Counted from the stretch's first letter, positions 1 through 12,729 are shown. The stretch: DNA of 64,000 nucleotides from Gnetum montanum (GCA_015680685.1 MNCI01003613.1:744594-808593); one strand, 5' to 3'. Notes: generated by a model not told the origin, from the letters alone. A program made the numbers and translations.

Positions 1-2037
1 TAGATAGAAAAGTGAAGAACCAAGTGGGAATGCAAAGGGTGTGACATAAAGGGGATTTGTGGAATCTCTTGGACCACTTTTATATCTTCTAACATGTTGC
101 TAAGGTTGTAATTATATCCTTATAGATCTAACAAAAATAGGAAGTAAGAGTAAAAAAAGTGTTACCTTACCATGTCACTAGAAAGACATGTTACTCATGC
201 CTGATGGTAGTCCTTTGGTAAAGTTGACATAGATAAAAATAAAATAAAGGGGCACTGAATAAATTTCTAAGGGTTCTACTAGAAAGACATGTTGCCCATG
301 CCTAAAGGTTTGTTTCTTCTTAAAAAAAAAAGAGAAGAGAATTTCCATGAATAAACTCCTTCCTTGGAAAAAACTCCAAGTGATGGTACTCCTTGTAATG
401 GTGGTAGTCTTATGGTTGTCAATCTAGGAGATAAAACAATGTGATGTCACTAGAAAGTGATTTGGACTTGATTTGAATCTTCAAAAGAAGGGCTAATGAT
501 TACTTTAACCATTAATAACACAAAAGGATTCAATAATCCTATGGTAATGCACCTCATGTCCCAATTTCTACAATCCTTTCTACAATTCATCTCATCTCAC
601 TATCTGTATGATCATAACTTGTGGTTGTGTGTAGGATAGAGTTATTTGCTTAAATTGGTGGTTCTAACATATGTGTTTTATTCAATAGGTATGCGTTGCA
701 TTTAACTGATTTGGTGCCTATGAACATTTTTAGGTGTGATTATAAAAGGGCATTAAGGGCTAAAGCCTACTTTGTGGAGGATCTGCTTGTATAACTTTTG
801 TAACATATACTTGTCTAACAAAACCACATCATCTTGAACCTTCCAAGTTCATAAATGTTAGTTTCAACATCTCTTATCATACAACCTATCCTTTCTATAT
901 CATGGCCTCAGTACCCTTTTCTTACATCTTCCAAAGCTTTTAATTCCTATGATTCAGTCTCCTAACATTACCAATGCCTAAATATGAATTCTCACTTACC
1001 CTAGAACTTTGAACTTTACATTAAGCATTCCAACCAATCACAGAGCTTCATTTTCCATGTTGAATATTTCCATGAGGTGTAATTTTAACACCCTTGATAT
1101 TGGGTACTTGATATTGGGTTTGAGTTGATATTGGCTACCCAATGTCAAGTACTTGATATTGGGTCCATAAAAATCTATAAATAGGATCCTCGCAATGCTC
1201 AAAAAATTCATTCTCATTAATTGAAGCTAGGGAAGTTTTTGTATTTTCTCTCTTAACTAAGAGCTTTGTGCATCCAACTTCCACAATGATATCTTGCTCC
1301 ATACCACTTCGATTTTTGTAGTTTTTGAATGTACTTGATCCTAAAGTGTTTAATTTAGTCAAGGAAGGATGCTTGTGTGGAAAATTTATGCCAATTTTTC
1401 AAACTTTTCTATCATTCAAAAGGTATTATAAGGGTAAGAATATTAAAAATCTTAAGTATTTTAATGAACAATTAGTCGTATGTATGCTAGAACATTTAAT
1501 TATCTCATGTAAGGAATCATAACCATTGTTATAAGTCATACATAAGGGAAAAGAAGCCAATTGAGAAGGGTCATAGTAGAAATTAATAATTTTTGGGTGT
1601 TTATCTTGAAAATTTTCTAACTTTGCAATCACATGAACTAAGAACTTAATGGAACTAAGAACATGAGTAAGGTATAAAACTATTAATGATAAATGAAACA
1701 CACCTTAGTAACCTAGAATCCTTAATTAATTATATAGATGGCTCCAAAAAGAGGAGAATAAGAAAGACCTTCATAGGGTGCAAGAAAATGCTCAAGAGGT
1801 GATAGAGGTTAACTAGGAGAGTGAGGTCCACTAGACAAGCATGAAGAATAGGAGGCCTAATCATTTAGCATTCACTAAGAGGCCCTTGTTATAGGGTAGT
1901 TAGTCCAAGCAAAGGCTACAAGATTTGAGCTTCAAGAACAAGGAAAACACCTCATGTTATTCCAAGAATGCCACCAGGCCATCTAAGAGTGATCCATGTT
2001 AACCACAGTCATCATGGAAATGAACTTCAGGCCATTC
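1..2037 (+). mobile_element. Left part of decayed plus-strand element E
   Basis: AT-rich, CpG-poor sequence interrupted at its right edge by element D. The first ~1.08 kb shows nothing I recognise. Between 1,085 and 1,183 there is a run of GATATTGG-type words ending in a TATA box. An ATG at 1,738 starts a coding-like stretch (MAPKRG, then many stops). Just before the D insertion the frame reads NFRPFME and, if D is removed, continues FVLEVIKT from 14,011 onwards. I infer that D landed in an already repetitive plus-strand element or gene; the family is not identified. Confidence 0.4.
1085..1183 (+). promoter_or_regulatory. LTR-type promoter module: GATATTGG repeats plus TATA box
   Basis: Several copies of TACTTGATATTGGG or close variants lead into TATAAATA at 1,176-1,183. 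The same word followed by a TATA box recurs at 16,680-16,767 (plus) and, on the minus strand, at 18,490-18,388 and 45,480-45,367, which ties this site to the LTR family of element G and the solo LTR. Confidence 0.5.
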
Positions 2038-2042
2038 ATGGA
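2038..2042. repeat. Target site duplication ATGGA (left copy, element D)
   Basis: ATGGA lies directly before the TG end of the left LTR and is repeated at 14,011-14,015 directly after the CA end of the right LTR. Confidence 0.8.
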
Positions 2043-2408
2043 TGTGGCAAATGAAAACATCCGTGATTGGAATACTGAGGTTCATGCATGCACAACCTAA
2101 TCCTAAATCCATGTGAGGACCTATTGGAGCTAGAGATAATGTGCCATGAATGGTCTAGCTGATTGAATAGGGACATACTAGATGCAATAGAGACACAACA
2201 TGATTAGCTACAGTGTTGATGCAAAATGATGTTAAGTGTTCAAGCGGTGTCAACCATGTTCATGGTGTTAATAGTGTTAGTGGGGTCAAGTGTAGTCAAG
2301 ATTTTGACGAAAATGAGGATGCCAACGTGTGGAGACTACTACCAAAGTACAATTTTAAGCATGGCTACATGGTGAAATAGTGAAAAATGTAAATAAAATG
2401 CTAAAAAT

Positions 2409-2443
<35 letters not shown>

Positions 2444-3800
2444 NAGAGAGAGAGAGAAATGGAACACCACCCCAAATGGGGTTGAGCATAGTTAACAGCA
2501 AAAGGGGTTAAAGGGTACATGATGTATAACAAGTGCAGTGGACAATGTATTCATAGTCTTAGGGATGTTTGGTCATGAAGATTGGTGTTTCACTATGATT
2601 TCTACATTTGCTAGGTTGGCTACTGTGGTGTGCCATTGGCTATGGTGTTCTGGTGGATTGTAGTGGGTTGTGGTGGTCTGCAACTTCGTTGATATGCCTT
2701 TGGTTCTCTTCTCAACGCTCCTTAGGTTTTCCAAGTCTCTGATTTGCTAATTTATGAACACTAAAAGTTGCCAACCCTAAATTTTTGCCAACCTCAAAAA
2801 TGTTGAGGGCATAGGCATTTATAGGATTAGGGTTAGTAGAAGATGCAGGGTGGTTGCCACATGGCAGAGGGGATGGTTTGAACTATATTCACATCCAACT
2901 ATACTCTTCATTGTGCTGGTGGTGTTGTGCTTTGTTGTGCTCTATCGAACTCTATGAGATTACGAGGCTATGCCTATGCTACCAACTACATGTGTATGTT
3001 GAGAGGACTATAAGGTACCTTAAAAAAATGAAACTTGGAGACTACACTTTGGGACTACACTCTCTATACTCTCACATGGGGTCAAGCATAGTTACAATTT
3101 TGGGGCCAAAAACAGGGTACAAAAAGAGGAATTTTGCTAACTATGCTTGCTAAAGGTGAGTTGAAGCTAAGCTGAGTGGTGTTGCCATGCTGTGGAGGCC
3201 ATTGGAGACTGTTCTGGTTGACTACACTTGACTATGCTTTAGAGAGGAGGAGAACATAGTCTTGTAGTTAGAAAAATTTGAAAAAATGGCTATGTGCTGA
3301 CTACGCTTTCCACTAGAGGCTAACTACACTCCCAACTAGGGGTGAGCATAGTTCTAACACTTGGAAAAACTTGTGAAAACTAGCTTCTGATTAACTATGA
3401 TCTCCATGAGAGGCTAACTATGCTTTGAGATAGTGGAGAGCATAGTCTCAACACTTAGAAAAAATCATAAATATTGGCTTTTGTGCTAACTATGCTCTCC
3501 ACTAGATGAAGACTATGATTTGGGGTAGTGGAGAGTGTAGTCCTAGCACTTAGATAAAATTGAAAAAATTGGCTTTTTTGCTAACTATGCTCTCCATTGG
3601 AGGCTGACTACACTCCCAATTGGGGCTGAGCATAGTCTTAGCACTTAGTAAAAATTCCAAAAACCAGCAAAAAATGGCCTTTGTTCTAACTATGCTCTCC
3701 ATGAGAGGCTAACTATGATTTAGGGTAGTGGAGAGTGTAGTCCTAGCACATACAAAAATTTGTAGTTGGGATGCCATAGTCCAAATTTTGTAGTGTTTCA
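2043..3800 (-). repeat. 3' LTR of element D
   Basis: Aligns along its length with 12,004-14,010, sharing the AG microsatellite, the TATA region, a tandem array of words like CTAACTATGCTCTCCA (3,140-3,760) and the terminal AAATTTTGTAGTGTTTCA. It is about 250 bp shorter than the 5' LTR, mainly through fewer array units. Begins TG and ends CA. Confidence 0.75.
2411..2457 (+). repeat. (AG)n microsatellite in 3' LTR of D
   Basis: An uninterrupted AG run apart from one N at 2,444. The same repeat is at 12,359-12,392 in the other LTR, so it predates or accompanied insertion. Confidence 0.9.
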
Positions 3801-4924
3801 TTGGTCCCTCTTTATTAACATATGGAGAAGTAGCCTAGGAGACATTGATAAAGAACAACAAAAAACCACAACAGGCTTGGCACTAACATTACTCTTTAGT
3901 GAGTGATTGGATGTCACTGCATTATGCTTAAGAGTGATATGGATAGGGGCATGCTAGATGGCAGGTGAAAAGCGAGAGAAGGCATAGGTGATGTGCTAGG
4001 GATAAAAAGGGAAAGATAAGGTGGAAACAGGGTATTATGATGTCATGACTGATGGTGACCATAGCACCAAAGTGGCTTGCTATTAAAAACATTAACCTCT
4101 TGTCAAAGTGCTCGTTAAAGAGTCAAGGTGTAGGTTCAAGGCTAGGCCAGCTACAAAATTGCTTTGCCACTTGATTGCTTGGCAATGTGTTTTTCTCATT
4201 TTTTTTGAATTGAATGCTTACTATGAAATGCTTCTAGTCAAGTGAATTGCATGTCACTAGATGGACTTTGCTTCATCATTGATGAAATGACATGGTGTCT
4301 GTACGATAGGTGTTTCCTCCCTAGAATGACTTATGTTACATTAACCTAGGCTTTGATTGGCCAATAGAGCCTTTCCATGGGATGAATTATGTTATGTCTA
4401 CCTTGGGAAGCTTGCTATTTGATGAGATATGTGAAGAGGGTGTTATGTGGTTACAACACATGAGTATTAAAATGGTTTGCTAGCTTTGCTATTTAGAGAA
4501 TGGAAGGGTATCAGGATATAGGAGTAGGTGTGAGTAGGCTATAATAGGATGAGGGGGATGTGCACTCGTAAGAGGCTTAGCTAGTCCAATCATGCACATT
4601 GGAGTGATGTGATGACTTGTTGCTATGATGAGAGGCATTTTTACATGATGACCTAGGGCTTCATCCTGCAAACACAAGTTTGAGAAAATAAGAAAACCAC
4701 ACAAGCAAAAAGAATGCCAAGAAATTTCAGGAGGCAAAGATGCTGCAAGTGCTCCAAAGCTAGTAAAATTATAGGGGGCCAAGATGCTGCATGTGCTCTA
4801 AAGGTTGTGCCCATTGCAAGTGCTCCATTTTGGGATTGCAACATGCTCATCCACATGGTGTAGAAGTGGGGCAAGGGTTATGCTTGCTTACTCACTTGCA
4901 GGAGGATGGAAGGAATTATTAGTG
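3801..4924. other. Internal region of D next to the 3' LTR, nothing recognised
   Basis: CpG-poor sequence without a usable reading frame. On the minus strand the bases just before the LTR include AAAGAGGGACCAA, a weak polypurine-tract candidate. By position this stretch should hold the 5' part of the antisense gene seen in A and B, but I could not align it. Confidence 0.3.
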
Positions 4925-5340
4925 ACTGACCACAAACCCAATTTAAGGTCTTGGTAGATCATGGCCTTACTAGTTTGAAGTCATAGGAGACCATGAACCT
5001 AGTTTAAGGTCCTAGTAGACCATGCTATGCTAGTTTATAGTCCTAGAGGACTACCATGTGCTAGTTTAACATTGTAGTAGATATGCTATTCCACTTTAAA
5101 TTCATGGTGAACTACTAGTTTATAGTCATAGTGGATGCATTATGCCAGTTTAATGTCATGATCCAAGAACAAGTTATGCTAGTTTATTGTCATCGTGGAT
5201 GAATGCTATACTAGTTTAGCATCATAGCAAATGAGCTGTGGTAGTTTAACATCATAGTGAATGAATGTTATGCTAGCTTAGTGTCATAGCAGATGACTTA
5301 TGTGTGTGCTAGTTTAACATCATAGTAGATGAATGCTTAT
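4925..5340 (+). repeat. Degenerate tandem array, TAGTTTAA(G/C)xTCATAG type
   Basis: About a dozen diverged units of 25-40 bp built round the word TGCTAGTTTAACATCATAG or TAGTTTAAGGTCCTAG. It resembles the array at 7,080-7,600 in the same element and the PR-to-antisense-gene spacers in A and B. Confidence 0.6.
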
Positions 5341-6835
5341 CTTACTTTATTAATGTGCAATGCTACATGTTAGATGTAATACAACTTCAAGTACGAATGG
5401 TTTGCTGGATTGGAAAACTCATTTCCATCTTGATCAACAAGCTTGAATGCTCCGCTGTCATAGGCCCTAGTGACCAAAGGTGAGAAGATCTGCTCATGCA
5501 CAGCCATGATGTCTTCCTACAAAAGAAGCTAGAAAAATATCAAGTGGCACCTATTTGAAAAGGTTAATATGCATGAATGAGAAAAAGAAATCCAATGAAA
5601 TGTTTCTAAGTATGCATGCAAATTGTTATGGGCAATAAACATTTTTGTGCCAGTTTTAGGCCTTGGTAGTCTACGGATGCACCAAACATGTCATTCCAAG
5701 GAGGGCTAACCATGCTTGGGAGTGGAACCAGCTTGTGTGTTTACAAGGTAATGAAAAAATCATGATCTTAGGCTAAGTGTGGTTGACTACACTCTCACTC
5801 AACTACTCTCTCACCCAACTATGCTCTCTATTAGGCGTTTGGTGTGGAGTGTAGTCATGGACTGGTGGATCATCAAATGACCCTGGGAGGGTATATAGGC
5901 ATGATTTTACCATGGTAATTGATCATTTTTTCCATTTCATCATGAAGTTAGGATTGTATTCTTGCTACTATTTCTACCATCACTCTCAGTGGAGAGCATA
6001 GTTATGGAAAGATGACATGTCAGAGCGAACGCCTTCACCCAGGGCTGGTGAATGTTGTAGAGCGAGAGAGGACACTAGGCCACCTATTGCAGGCATGTGT
6101 GGAGGAGAGGAGGTTGTCTACATTAGCTAGGTACATCAGCTACACTCTTCACTGTTGCTCATTCTTTTCATTTGATTTTATTTTTTGGAGGATTTGGGAG
6201 CATATTTCCATGTGCCACCGCATGCACCTTGCCATGATGGTGGCTATCACAATTGCATGCTATCTACATCGTGGTGGTAGGGAGGGTTTTGTGGGTTGCT
6301 CAGAGGGTTAGGGAGGATGGTGCATTAAGTTTTTTAGTACAACCATGGGAACCATGGCTGCAATTGCATAGCACACCACGACTACAAGGAACCATGGCTA
6401 CCACCGTGCATCACCTTCTTCTTGATAGGTCTGTGTAGGATTTGAGGCATAGTAGCTTTAGGGATCTGCACATGGCTAGGGACATGCATTGGACAACATT
6501 GCATGTGGGTGTGTGGTTGGGTTCCGCACGAGTGTAGGGCTGTTAGTGCACATAGGGGGGATTAGGGTAGGCATTATGGGGAGAGGGTCTACTATGTTTT
6601 TTCTCTACTTAGCATGGCTGCAAGGGTTGTGGCCATTGCCACATTCTATGACATGGTGCATGGGCTATGACTATGACTAGCAGTGAGGTGCATGCATCTA
6701 GTGTGTTTATTTTATTTTTATATTTTTATGTTATGCTATACTATGAATTAGCTAGTGATTTGGTATGTGTACTAATGTGCTATATGTGTGTATGTTTGCC
6801 TACTACTTACACATGTTTGTTAATGGTTATGGCAG
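5341..6835 (+). other. Unrecognised D interior with short plus-strand frames
   Basis: Contains open stretches at 6,012-6,311 (99 codons) and 6,489-6,680 (63 codons) with no match I recognise, plus LTR-like CTCACTCAACTA words near 5,790-5,830. It sits where the body of the antisense gene would be, upstream of the remnant last exon at 6,836. The frames are rich in His, Cys and Arg and may be chance. Confidence 0.25.
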
Positions 6836-6913
6836 GTACTAGGTGATGTTGTAGGCCCCAGTGATACAATGGAGGAAGTAGAACCTCCACCCCCACCTAG
6901 CACCATTAGTTAA
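6836..6913 (+). pseudogene. Remnant last exon of the antisense gene in D
   Basis: A 3' splice-site-like GGCAG is followed by 25 codons that begin VLGDVVGPSD and end EEVEPPPPPSTIS before TAA. The composition (acidic, then proline-rich, then stop) and the position right before the TTAAGGCC array match the last exons in A (38,659-38,892) and B (55,444-55,545). The rest of the gene is not recognisable here. Inference from position and composition only. Confidence 0.4.
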
Positions 6914-7079
6914 GCATGATTGGATGTACCTCCCATTGGGCTTTTTGCTACGTTTTTTCCATGTGATGCTATTCATGTTATGTATTGCTATGAATAATAC
7001 ATTTTCTATGGATGATTTTTTGCTATGTGTAAACTTTTATTTCTATATGATAATTTTATTGTGTTTTTTATGAGTATGC

Positions 7080-7600
7080 AACTCTGGGCCATTGCGAGCC
7101 ATGGCGAGTCTGTTAGTTTAAAGCATTGATGGATTCCATACTAGTTTAAGGCTGTCGTGGAAGGGTCAATGCTAGTTTTTGGCCATTTTGAGGCATGCAT
7201 TACTAGTTTAAGGTCATAGTGGGCTAGGGTGGTTGTTTAAGACCATTCTGGGCCATGCATGTTATAGTTTAAGGCCATTTTGGCTTGAGTATTGCTCGTT
7301 TAAAGCCATTCCGAGACACATATTGCTAGTTTAAGGTCATTTTGGGCCAATGGTATTACTAGTTTAAGGCTATTTTTGGCTAATGGTATTGCTAGTTTAA
7401 GGCTATTTCAAGCTAATGGTATTACCAGTTTAAGGTCATTCCAGGCCATGTGTTGCTAGTTTAAGGCCATTCTAGGCCAAGGTGGTAGTTTAGGACCACT
7501 CTGGGCCACTAATGATGGAATTAAGAGGGATACTTTAAGGCTATTTTGGGATGCATATTGCTAATTTAAGGCCATTTTCAGGCCATGTGTTGCTATATCT
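7080..7600 (+). repeat. Spacer array of TAGTTTAAGGCCATT units (D)
   Basis: Roughly fifteen degenerate units of about 25-35 bp with the core GCTAGTTTAAGGCCATTTTG and GGGCCATG. It lies between the antisense-gene remnant and the 3' end of gag-PR. The same core is found in A (39,088-39,205) and B (54,915-55,190), always on the antisense-gene strand. Confidence 0.75.
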
Positions 7601-7889
7601 CTTTTTGGTGACTTTTTTGTTTATGGTTTTAATGCACTTTGATATTTTTCATGAATTAACCTAATAACTGCAAGAGTGTAAACTAATTGAGAAAATGCAT
7701 AAAAAAGCAGATGAATGCATAAAAAAGTAAATAAATATATAAACAAAGAAAATTAGTGCATAATATAAGTAATCAAGCTACGCACAAATAACATACTACT
7801 ATGCTAATCTAATGTTAAAAAAATGCAATCTAAGAAAAAGGTAAAATACATGGTGTCTAGAAGCAAAGGGAAGGTAGGCACCTAACATG

Positions 7890-10800
7890 TTTAGGCTAAG
7901 GGGGTACCTTAGTTACGTAGTTGCTTCCTAATCTATTGTGGTTTAGGAGGTGTGCAGGGCCTAGATTGCACTATTCAGTAGTCTTCTTGGCCCTTGCTCG
8001 CTACATCAAAAGGCAATTTTGCCCATAGGGCATCTTCTGGTAAGTCACTAGCTTCTTCTATATTTTTGGGTGTGTCAGCCTTACAAACTTGTCATTAGGA
8101 AACTCCACCTCCAACCCTTTCTNGTGAAGCACTAGTACAGATGTTGACTTCCATTCCTATCATGGAGAACATACCTACATATGAGAACTTCATCCACATA
8201 GTGATGTTGCTTCTTGTGCCATAAGAATTAAGTTCCACAGCCCTTGCATTTCATGATGAAGTCATTAAGGTCAATCCTGAGAGGGGCGAGGTCATAACAG
8301 TTTCCATGTTCATCACCATATGTGTCAAGAAATGCATGATTCAAAGAATGCATGTGAACAATGGAGCAACAATGAATGTGATTCCGTACACCATTGTGGA
8401 CAAATTGGGCCTCATGGACCAAATTAGATCGATGAAAATCATGTCTAAAATCCTTCAATGAGTCACACATCATCACTAGGGGCATGGTAACTATAGCCTT
8501 TGTAGTAGGAGAGAAATTCCCCACCACTAATAAATTCATCATCATAGAGGAAGTGATGGGCTTTAACTTAATTTTTAGTAGACCTTAGCTAGCCCAACTA
8601 TGAGTTGTCTCCTCTCTAATCCATCAAGAAATCCACCTCCCATATGAAGGTGGAAAAGTTATCATCCATGGTGATAACACTGCCGCTTTGGCCATCAACA
8701 ACATAGATATGAAGAAAGGGTTNATTTTCCATTAGTTACACTTTTTTTGGCTTTGACTTCTTCCATGTGTGCTAAGATATGGATCTCTCGTAGAGGTCAC
8801 ATGGGCTTGGCTTGGTTGACCTACTTAGGATCCTCAGTTCTCCTTGGCAATTTGCTCGCCATGGCTTGTTTAGTTATCTTGGCCATAGGAACCATAGATA
8901 TGGGAATTGGTTTTGGTGGACCTAGCGTTCTTTGGTCTTGACATTGCCTAACCATATACTCTACAAGATGCACATTGGATCTCCTATGTTGTGATTTTGG
9001 GGGTCTACCCACATTGCCAATGGAGTTAGATCTTAGACGGGAAGGGACCAATGCATTGTCCACTACCAGGTTTTGGGTAGGTCGGAAATTAGCATGTTGT
9101 GGCACCCTAAAAACAAAGGGTGGCTGAACAATTGTTGTTGTGACATGCTATGGAACCCTAATCACAAAGGGCATTGTGGGTGCTTGAGGTGGAACTCTAA
9201 TGATAAAAAGGGGCCTTGAAGCCATAGGGGTTGAGGGGACTCTTGTTCTACTAGAGGGAACATTGATCATGAATGGCCATTGCACTAGTTCCAAATTATC
9301 ATTAATGCTAATAGCATTTATGACATAGTTGACATCATTCACATTTAGATCATCCTTGTACACCCTCGTAGACTAGTTTTGAGGAGTAACTAGGTTAGCA
9401 GTGTCAAGTACTAGCTAACCTTTGTCAATCATTCTTTGTAGATCATTCTACAATGCTATGCAAGAATCAATGTTATGGCCAAGAAACTAGTGGTAGTGGT
9501 AACATCATTCTAGCCTAAAATGCCTTGGGATTATGGCTCATTTGATGCTGTTAATAGAAGATTCCTTAGTAGCTACCAATACCTATTGTGTTTTTTGCAA
9601 GAATCGTTGGACATTTGCTTGTACTAGATGCATCCAACTTTTAGAAATTAGTCCAATAGTTCTGAATATTTTAGAAGGAGTGGGGTGTACTTAGACTGAT
9701 CCTTGCACTTAAAGTTAAGCCTTGGAGTAGCTTGTGCTATGGACATTGGTGACATGGGCTTGTTGGTTTCTCTAGTGCTAGGGTTGGTGGCATTGTTGTT
9801 AGCCAGGACTCTGGGTTGCCTAGTTGTTGGCCTCAAGTTGGTTGTTTTAGCCTATTTGTCCATAGTCACCATCATTGCATTCTGCTTCCCCTTATCCTTA
9901 TCTCTCCTTACATGCAAGTTTCTGTAGGCCATGTAGGCTAGGTCCTTACTAGCTTTTGTTGCATCTTGTATGCTCTTGGTTTAAGAAAAGGCTTGACTTA
10001 GGGATTGCAGGCCCAAGTAGTATAGTTTTAATATTATGAAGTCATTGAATACAGCCTTAAAGATGGCTAGGAGATGTGTCTCAGCTATCAGCCCTCGTAT
10101 TTCATTTAACGATGCACTCCAACATTGAATGAATTTTTGCACGAGCTCTAGGAGGCCTTGCTTGATTTGAATTACTTGGTCTAAATTTGTTTCTAGTTTC
10201 AAGTTATACTTTAAGTGCATTAAAAATTGGCTTAGAAGGTCCTCTAAAGAGGACATAGAGCTTCTAGGCAATGCACAATACCAATCTAATGCTTTGCTAG
10301 TGAGTGACATGGAAAATACACATATGATGACATGTGGCCATGCCTACAATTGAAAACACTCTAACCTAAATATGACAAGATGTGTGTTGGGGATCCCTCT
10401 CACCATTGTATTTGGTGAATTGATGCAATGGAACTCTAGTTGGAAGAGTTAGTGGTGGGACTGCAGGACCTATAGGATTGTCTTGGTAAAAGTTCACCAC
10501 TTTGATAGTTTCAGAGGAGGTGGATTTGAGTCACTTCACCTCTTCCATCAGGCCTTGAATCATCTAGAATGATTAGTCTAAGTTGTAAGTCATTCTAGTT
10601 AGTTGTGCTTATTGTGTGACTTGTTGTTGGACTAGCTGTGTGGTCCATGGCCTAGTTGTCGATTGTAGAATCATAGAATAGGCTTGATGTGTGGGCTGCA
10701 TTATAGGGATGGTGATTGGGATAGGCAATGCATATGTGGGTTGGGCCAACACCAGGGGTGCTAATGAGATAGGAAAGATGTATGGTGCCTAAGCCACATG

Positions 10801-11450
10801 AGGCTTGGACATGGGCCTCGCATGGAGGTGTGGTTGAACTAACGTAGTTGTGATGGATAGCAATGGTTGAATGGATGGTAGTGATGCCATGAAGGACAAG
10901 CTAAAGGGAGCTACTACATCGTAATGTGTATTGACCTAGAAGGTGACACCAGTGACATGACTATCTCAAGGACAATAGATGAACGAGACTATGGGAGATC
11001 CAAACTAGGGGTCACTTGTTGAAAGATGGTGTGGAAAGATCCTTTGTGCTCGAAGCAAGCTTCAAACTTGTTCTCTTCTTCCTATAGGGCTCCTCATAGT
11101 ATGTCCCTACTTCACACTCACCTAATTAAATGAGCTAGGCTAATATCCATTGGTAAGGCTTTATGAGCAAGATCATATCAAGTGAGGAGGGGATATACTC
11201 CCTTCTGTTCCAATAAATTAATTTGTAGACTAGTTTTTCTTTTATGTCTAAGTAGTCTACAAATAGCCTTACTTGAATCTTTATGCATATAAAGTTGTAT
11301 TATTCATCACTTGGGATGGTGTACTCTAGGTCTTGCCCATGTAGCCTAAGGGATTACCTTAGCTTTTCCATTACAAGATTCCCAAGGTTGTCAATACTAG
11401 TCTCTTATTGGAAGGGAAAGATGGTGAGTGTGCTTGGGATTGACGTTTAA
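7890..11450 (-). pseudogene. gag: gag-protease polyprotein of element D (decayed)
   Basis: On the minus strand, from about 11,450 down, fragments align with the intact gag of C: EEENKF near 11,060; the gag core at 10,310-9,981 (ALDWYCALPRSSMSSLEDLL, then LVQKFIQCW and LYYLGLQSLSQAF); a short KYTPLL box near 9,660; then YKDDLN and FIIRVP or FVIRVP repeats at 9,363-9,148. The C-terminal tail is near 8,100-7,890. The protease, which should lie between, is present at 8,124-8,722 but on the opposite strand. Many stops and frameshifts; not functional. The gag core is the capsid-like retrotransposon gag domain. Start not determinable. Confidence 0.75.
8124..8722 (+). pseudogene. Protease segment of D, inverted between two single Ns
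   Basis: The plus strand reads MFITICV, then HVNNGATMNVIPYTIVDKLG, which matches the protease start of A (39,962-40,060) and B (54,150-54,260), followed by a decayed HLPYEGG-like region. In A and B this part is co-linear with gag; here it runs against the flanking gag (minus) and tail (minus). The block is bounded exactly by N at 8,123 and N at 8,723, so a flipped contig is the simplest explanation. The active-site motif reads N-N-G in place of D-[DST]-G. Confidence 0.75.
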
Positions 11451-11459
11451 GGCTATTCT

Positions 11460-11980
11460 TAGTTCATGGATGCCAATTTACATTGCACAAGTGGATTGCA
11501 AGGGTTGCTGATCATGAAATCCTACTAATACCACTAACTACACTTACTATGCTCTCTACGTTGGAGGCTTACTACACTTTTCATGCTAGAAAGCTAACTA
11601 TGCTTTCTATGCTGAAGATGACTCTGCTTACTACACTCTTCATGCCAAAAAGCTAACTACACTTTCTACACTGGAGCTAACTATGCTCTCTATGCTAGAA
11701 AGCTAACTATGCTTTCTACACTAGAGGCTGACTATGCTTTCTAACTAAAAGCATCAGGAATTTGGTAGATAGTAAATATGTATGCTTTGGGTTCCTACAT
11801 GAGGTCCACTCTACACCAACCGGTTAGTAGACAACACATATGCTAGCCTAAGATATAGCTACTGCTATGTGTGCAGCATGTCCATAAGGGTGTTACAGTC
11901 TACAGCAGCTCGAAGCCAGCAATGGTAATGTAGGGAGCATGTGAGACAACCATAATGAAGTCTAAAAAAAATTGGTTCTA
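11460..11980 (-). repeat. Leader array of D between PBS and gag
   Basis: Between 11,530 and 11,750 words like CTAACTATGCTTTCTA and CATGCTAGAAAG recur every 25-45 bp. The position corresponds to the leader arrays in C (61,500-62,040) and the TTTACGCTG-rich leader of B. No coding potential. Confidence 0.5.
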
Positions 11981-11999
11981 TCCCTTCTTCTAGTGCCAA
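11981..11999 (-). promoter_or_regulatory. Primer binding site of D (decayed)
   Basis: The minus strand reads TTGGCACTAGAAGAAGGGA four bases after the LTR, a decayed form of the TTGGCGCTAGAAGGAGGG found at the same place in B and C. Confidence 0.6.
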
Positions 12000-12353
12000 A
12001 AACTATGGCAATCAAAAATGTTAGTGGCTAGAACACCAAGGTCCATGGGTGTACAACCTAATCCTAAATCTATGTGACGGCCTATTGGAGGTGCAGATTA
12101 GATGCCCTAAATGGTATCACTAATAAAACAGGGGCTTACTAGATGCAATGGGGGTGCAGCATCGTTAGCTGAAATGATGATGTGAAATGATGCTAAGTGT
12201 TCAAGCAGCATCAACCATGTTCATGGTGTTAATGGTATCAGTGGGGTTGAGCATAGTCAAGATTTTTGATGAAAATGTAGATGCCAATGTGCGGAGACTA
12301 TCACCAAGCATAGTTTTAGATGCATCTATATAGTGAAATAGCAAAAAATGCAA

Positions 12354-12358
<5 letters not shown>

Positions 12359-12392
<34 letters not shown>
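12359..12392 (+). repeat. (AG)n microsatellite in 5' LTR of D
   Basis: Uninterrupted GA repeat, counterpart of 2,411-2,457. Confidence 0.9.
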
Positions 12393-12396
<4 letters not shown>

Positions 12397-12721
12397 ACAC
12401 CACCCCAAATGGGGTTAAGACTAGTTGATACCAAAAGGGGTTAGAGAATACAAAGTGTATAATAGGTATAGTGGACAATGTAGTCACAGTCTTAGGGATG
12501 TCTAGCCACAAAGACTATCATTCTACCAAGATGTCTACATTGCCTAGGTTGGCTATCATAGTGTACCATTGATTATGGTGTTTTGATGAATTGCAGTCGT
12601 CTGCAACTTCACTGATATGCCTTTGGTTCTCTCCCCAACATTCCTTAGGTTTTCCAAGTCTCTAATTTGCTAATTTATGAACTTTGAAATTTTCCAACCT
12701 CAAAAATGTTGAGGGTGTAGG

Positions 12722-12729
12722 TATTTATA
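12722..12729 (-). promoter_or_regulatory. TATA box of D 5' LTR
   Basis: TATAAATA on the minus strand, a likely core promoter for gag transcription. The 3' LTR has a TATAAATG version near 2,816-2,823. Confidence 0.5.

Noticed and set aside
2826-2840. GGGTTAGGGTTAG near TATA region of the D LTR (also near 12,730)
   Set aside because: Only two telomere-like units, part of the LTR in both copies; not an interstitial telomere array.
4489-4874. Minus-strand frames of 97 and 73 codons in D
   Set aside because: No similarity to any element protein, overlapping frames of low complexity; probably chance in decayed sequence.
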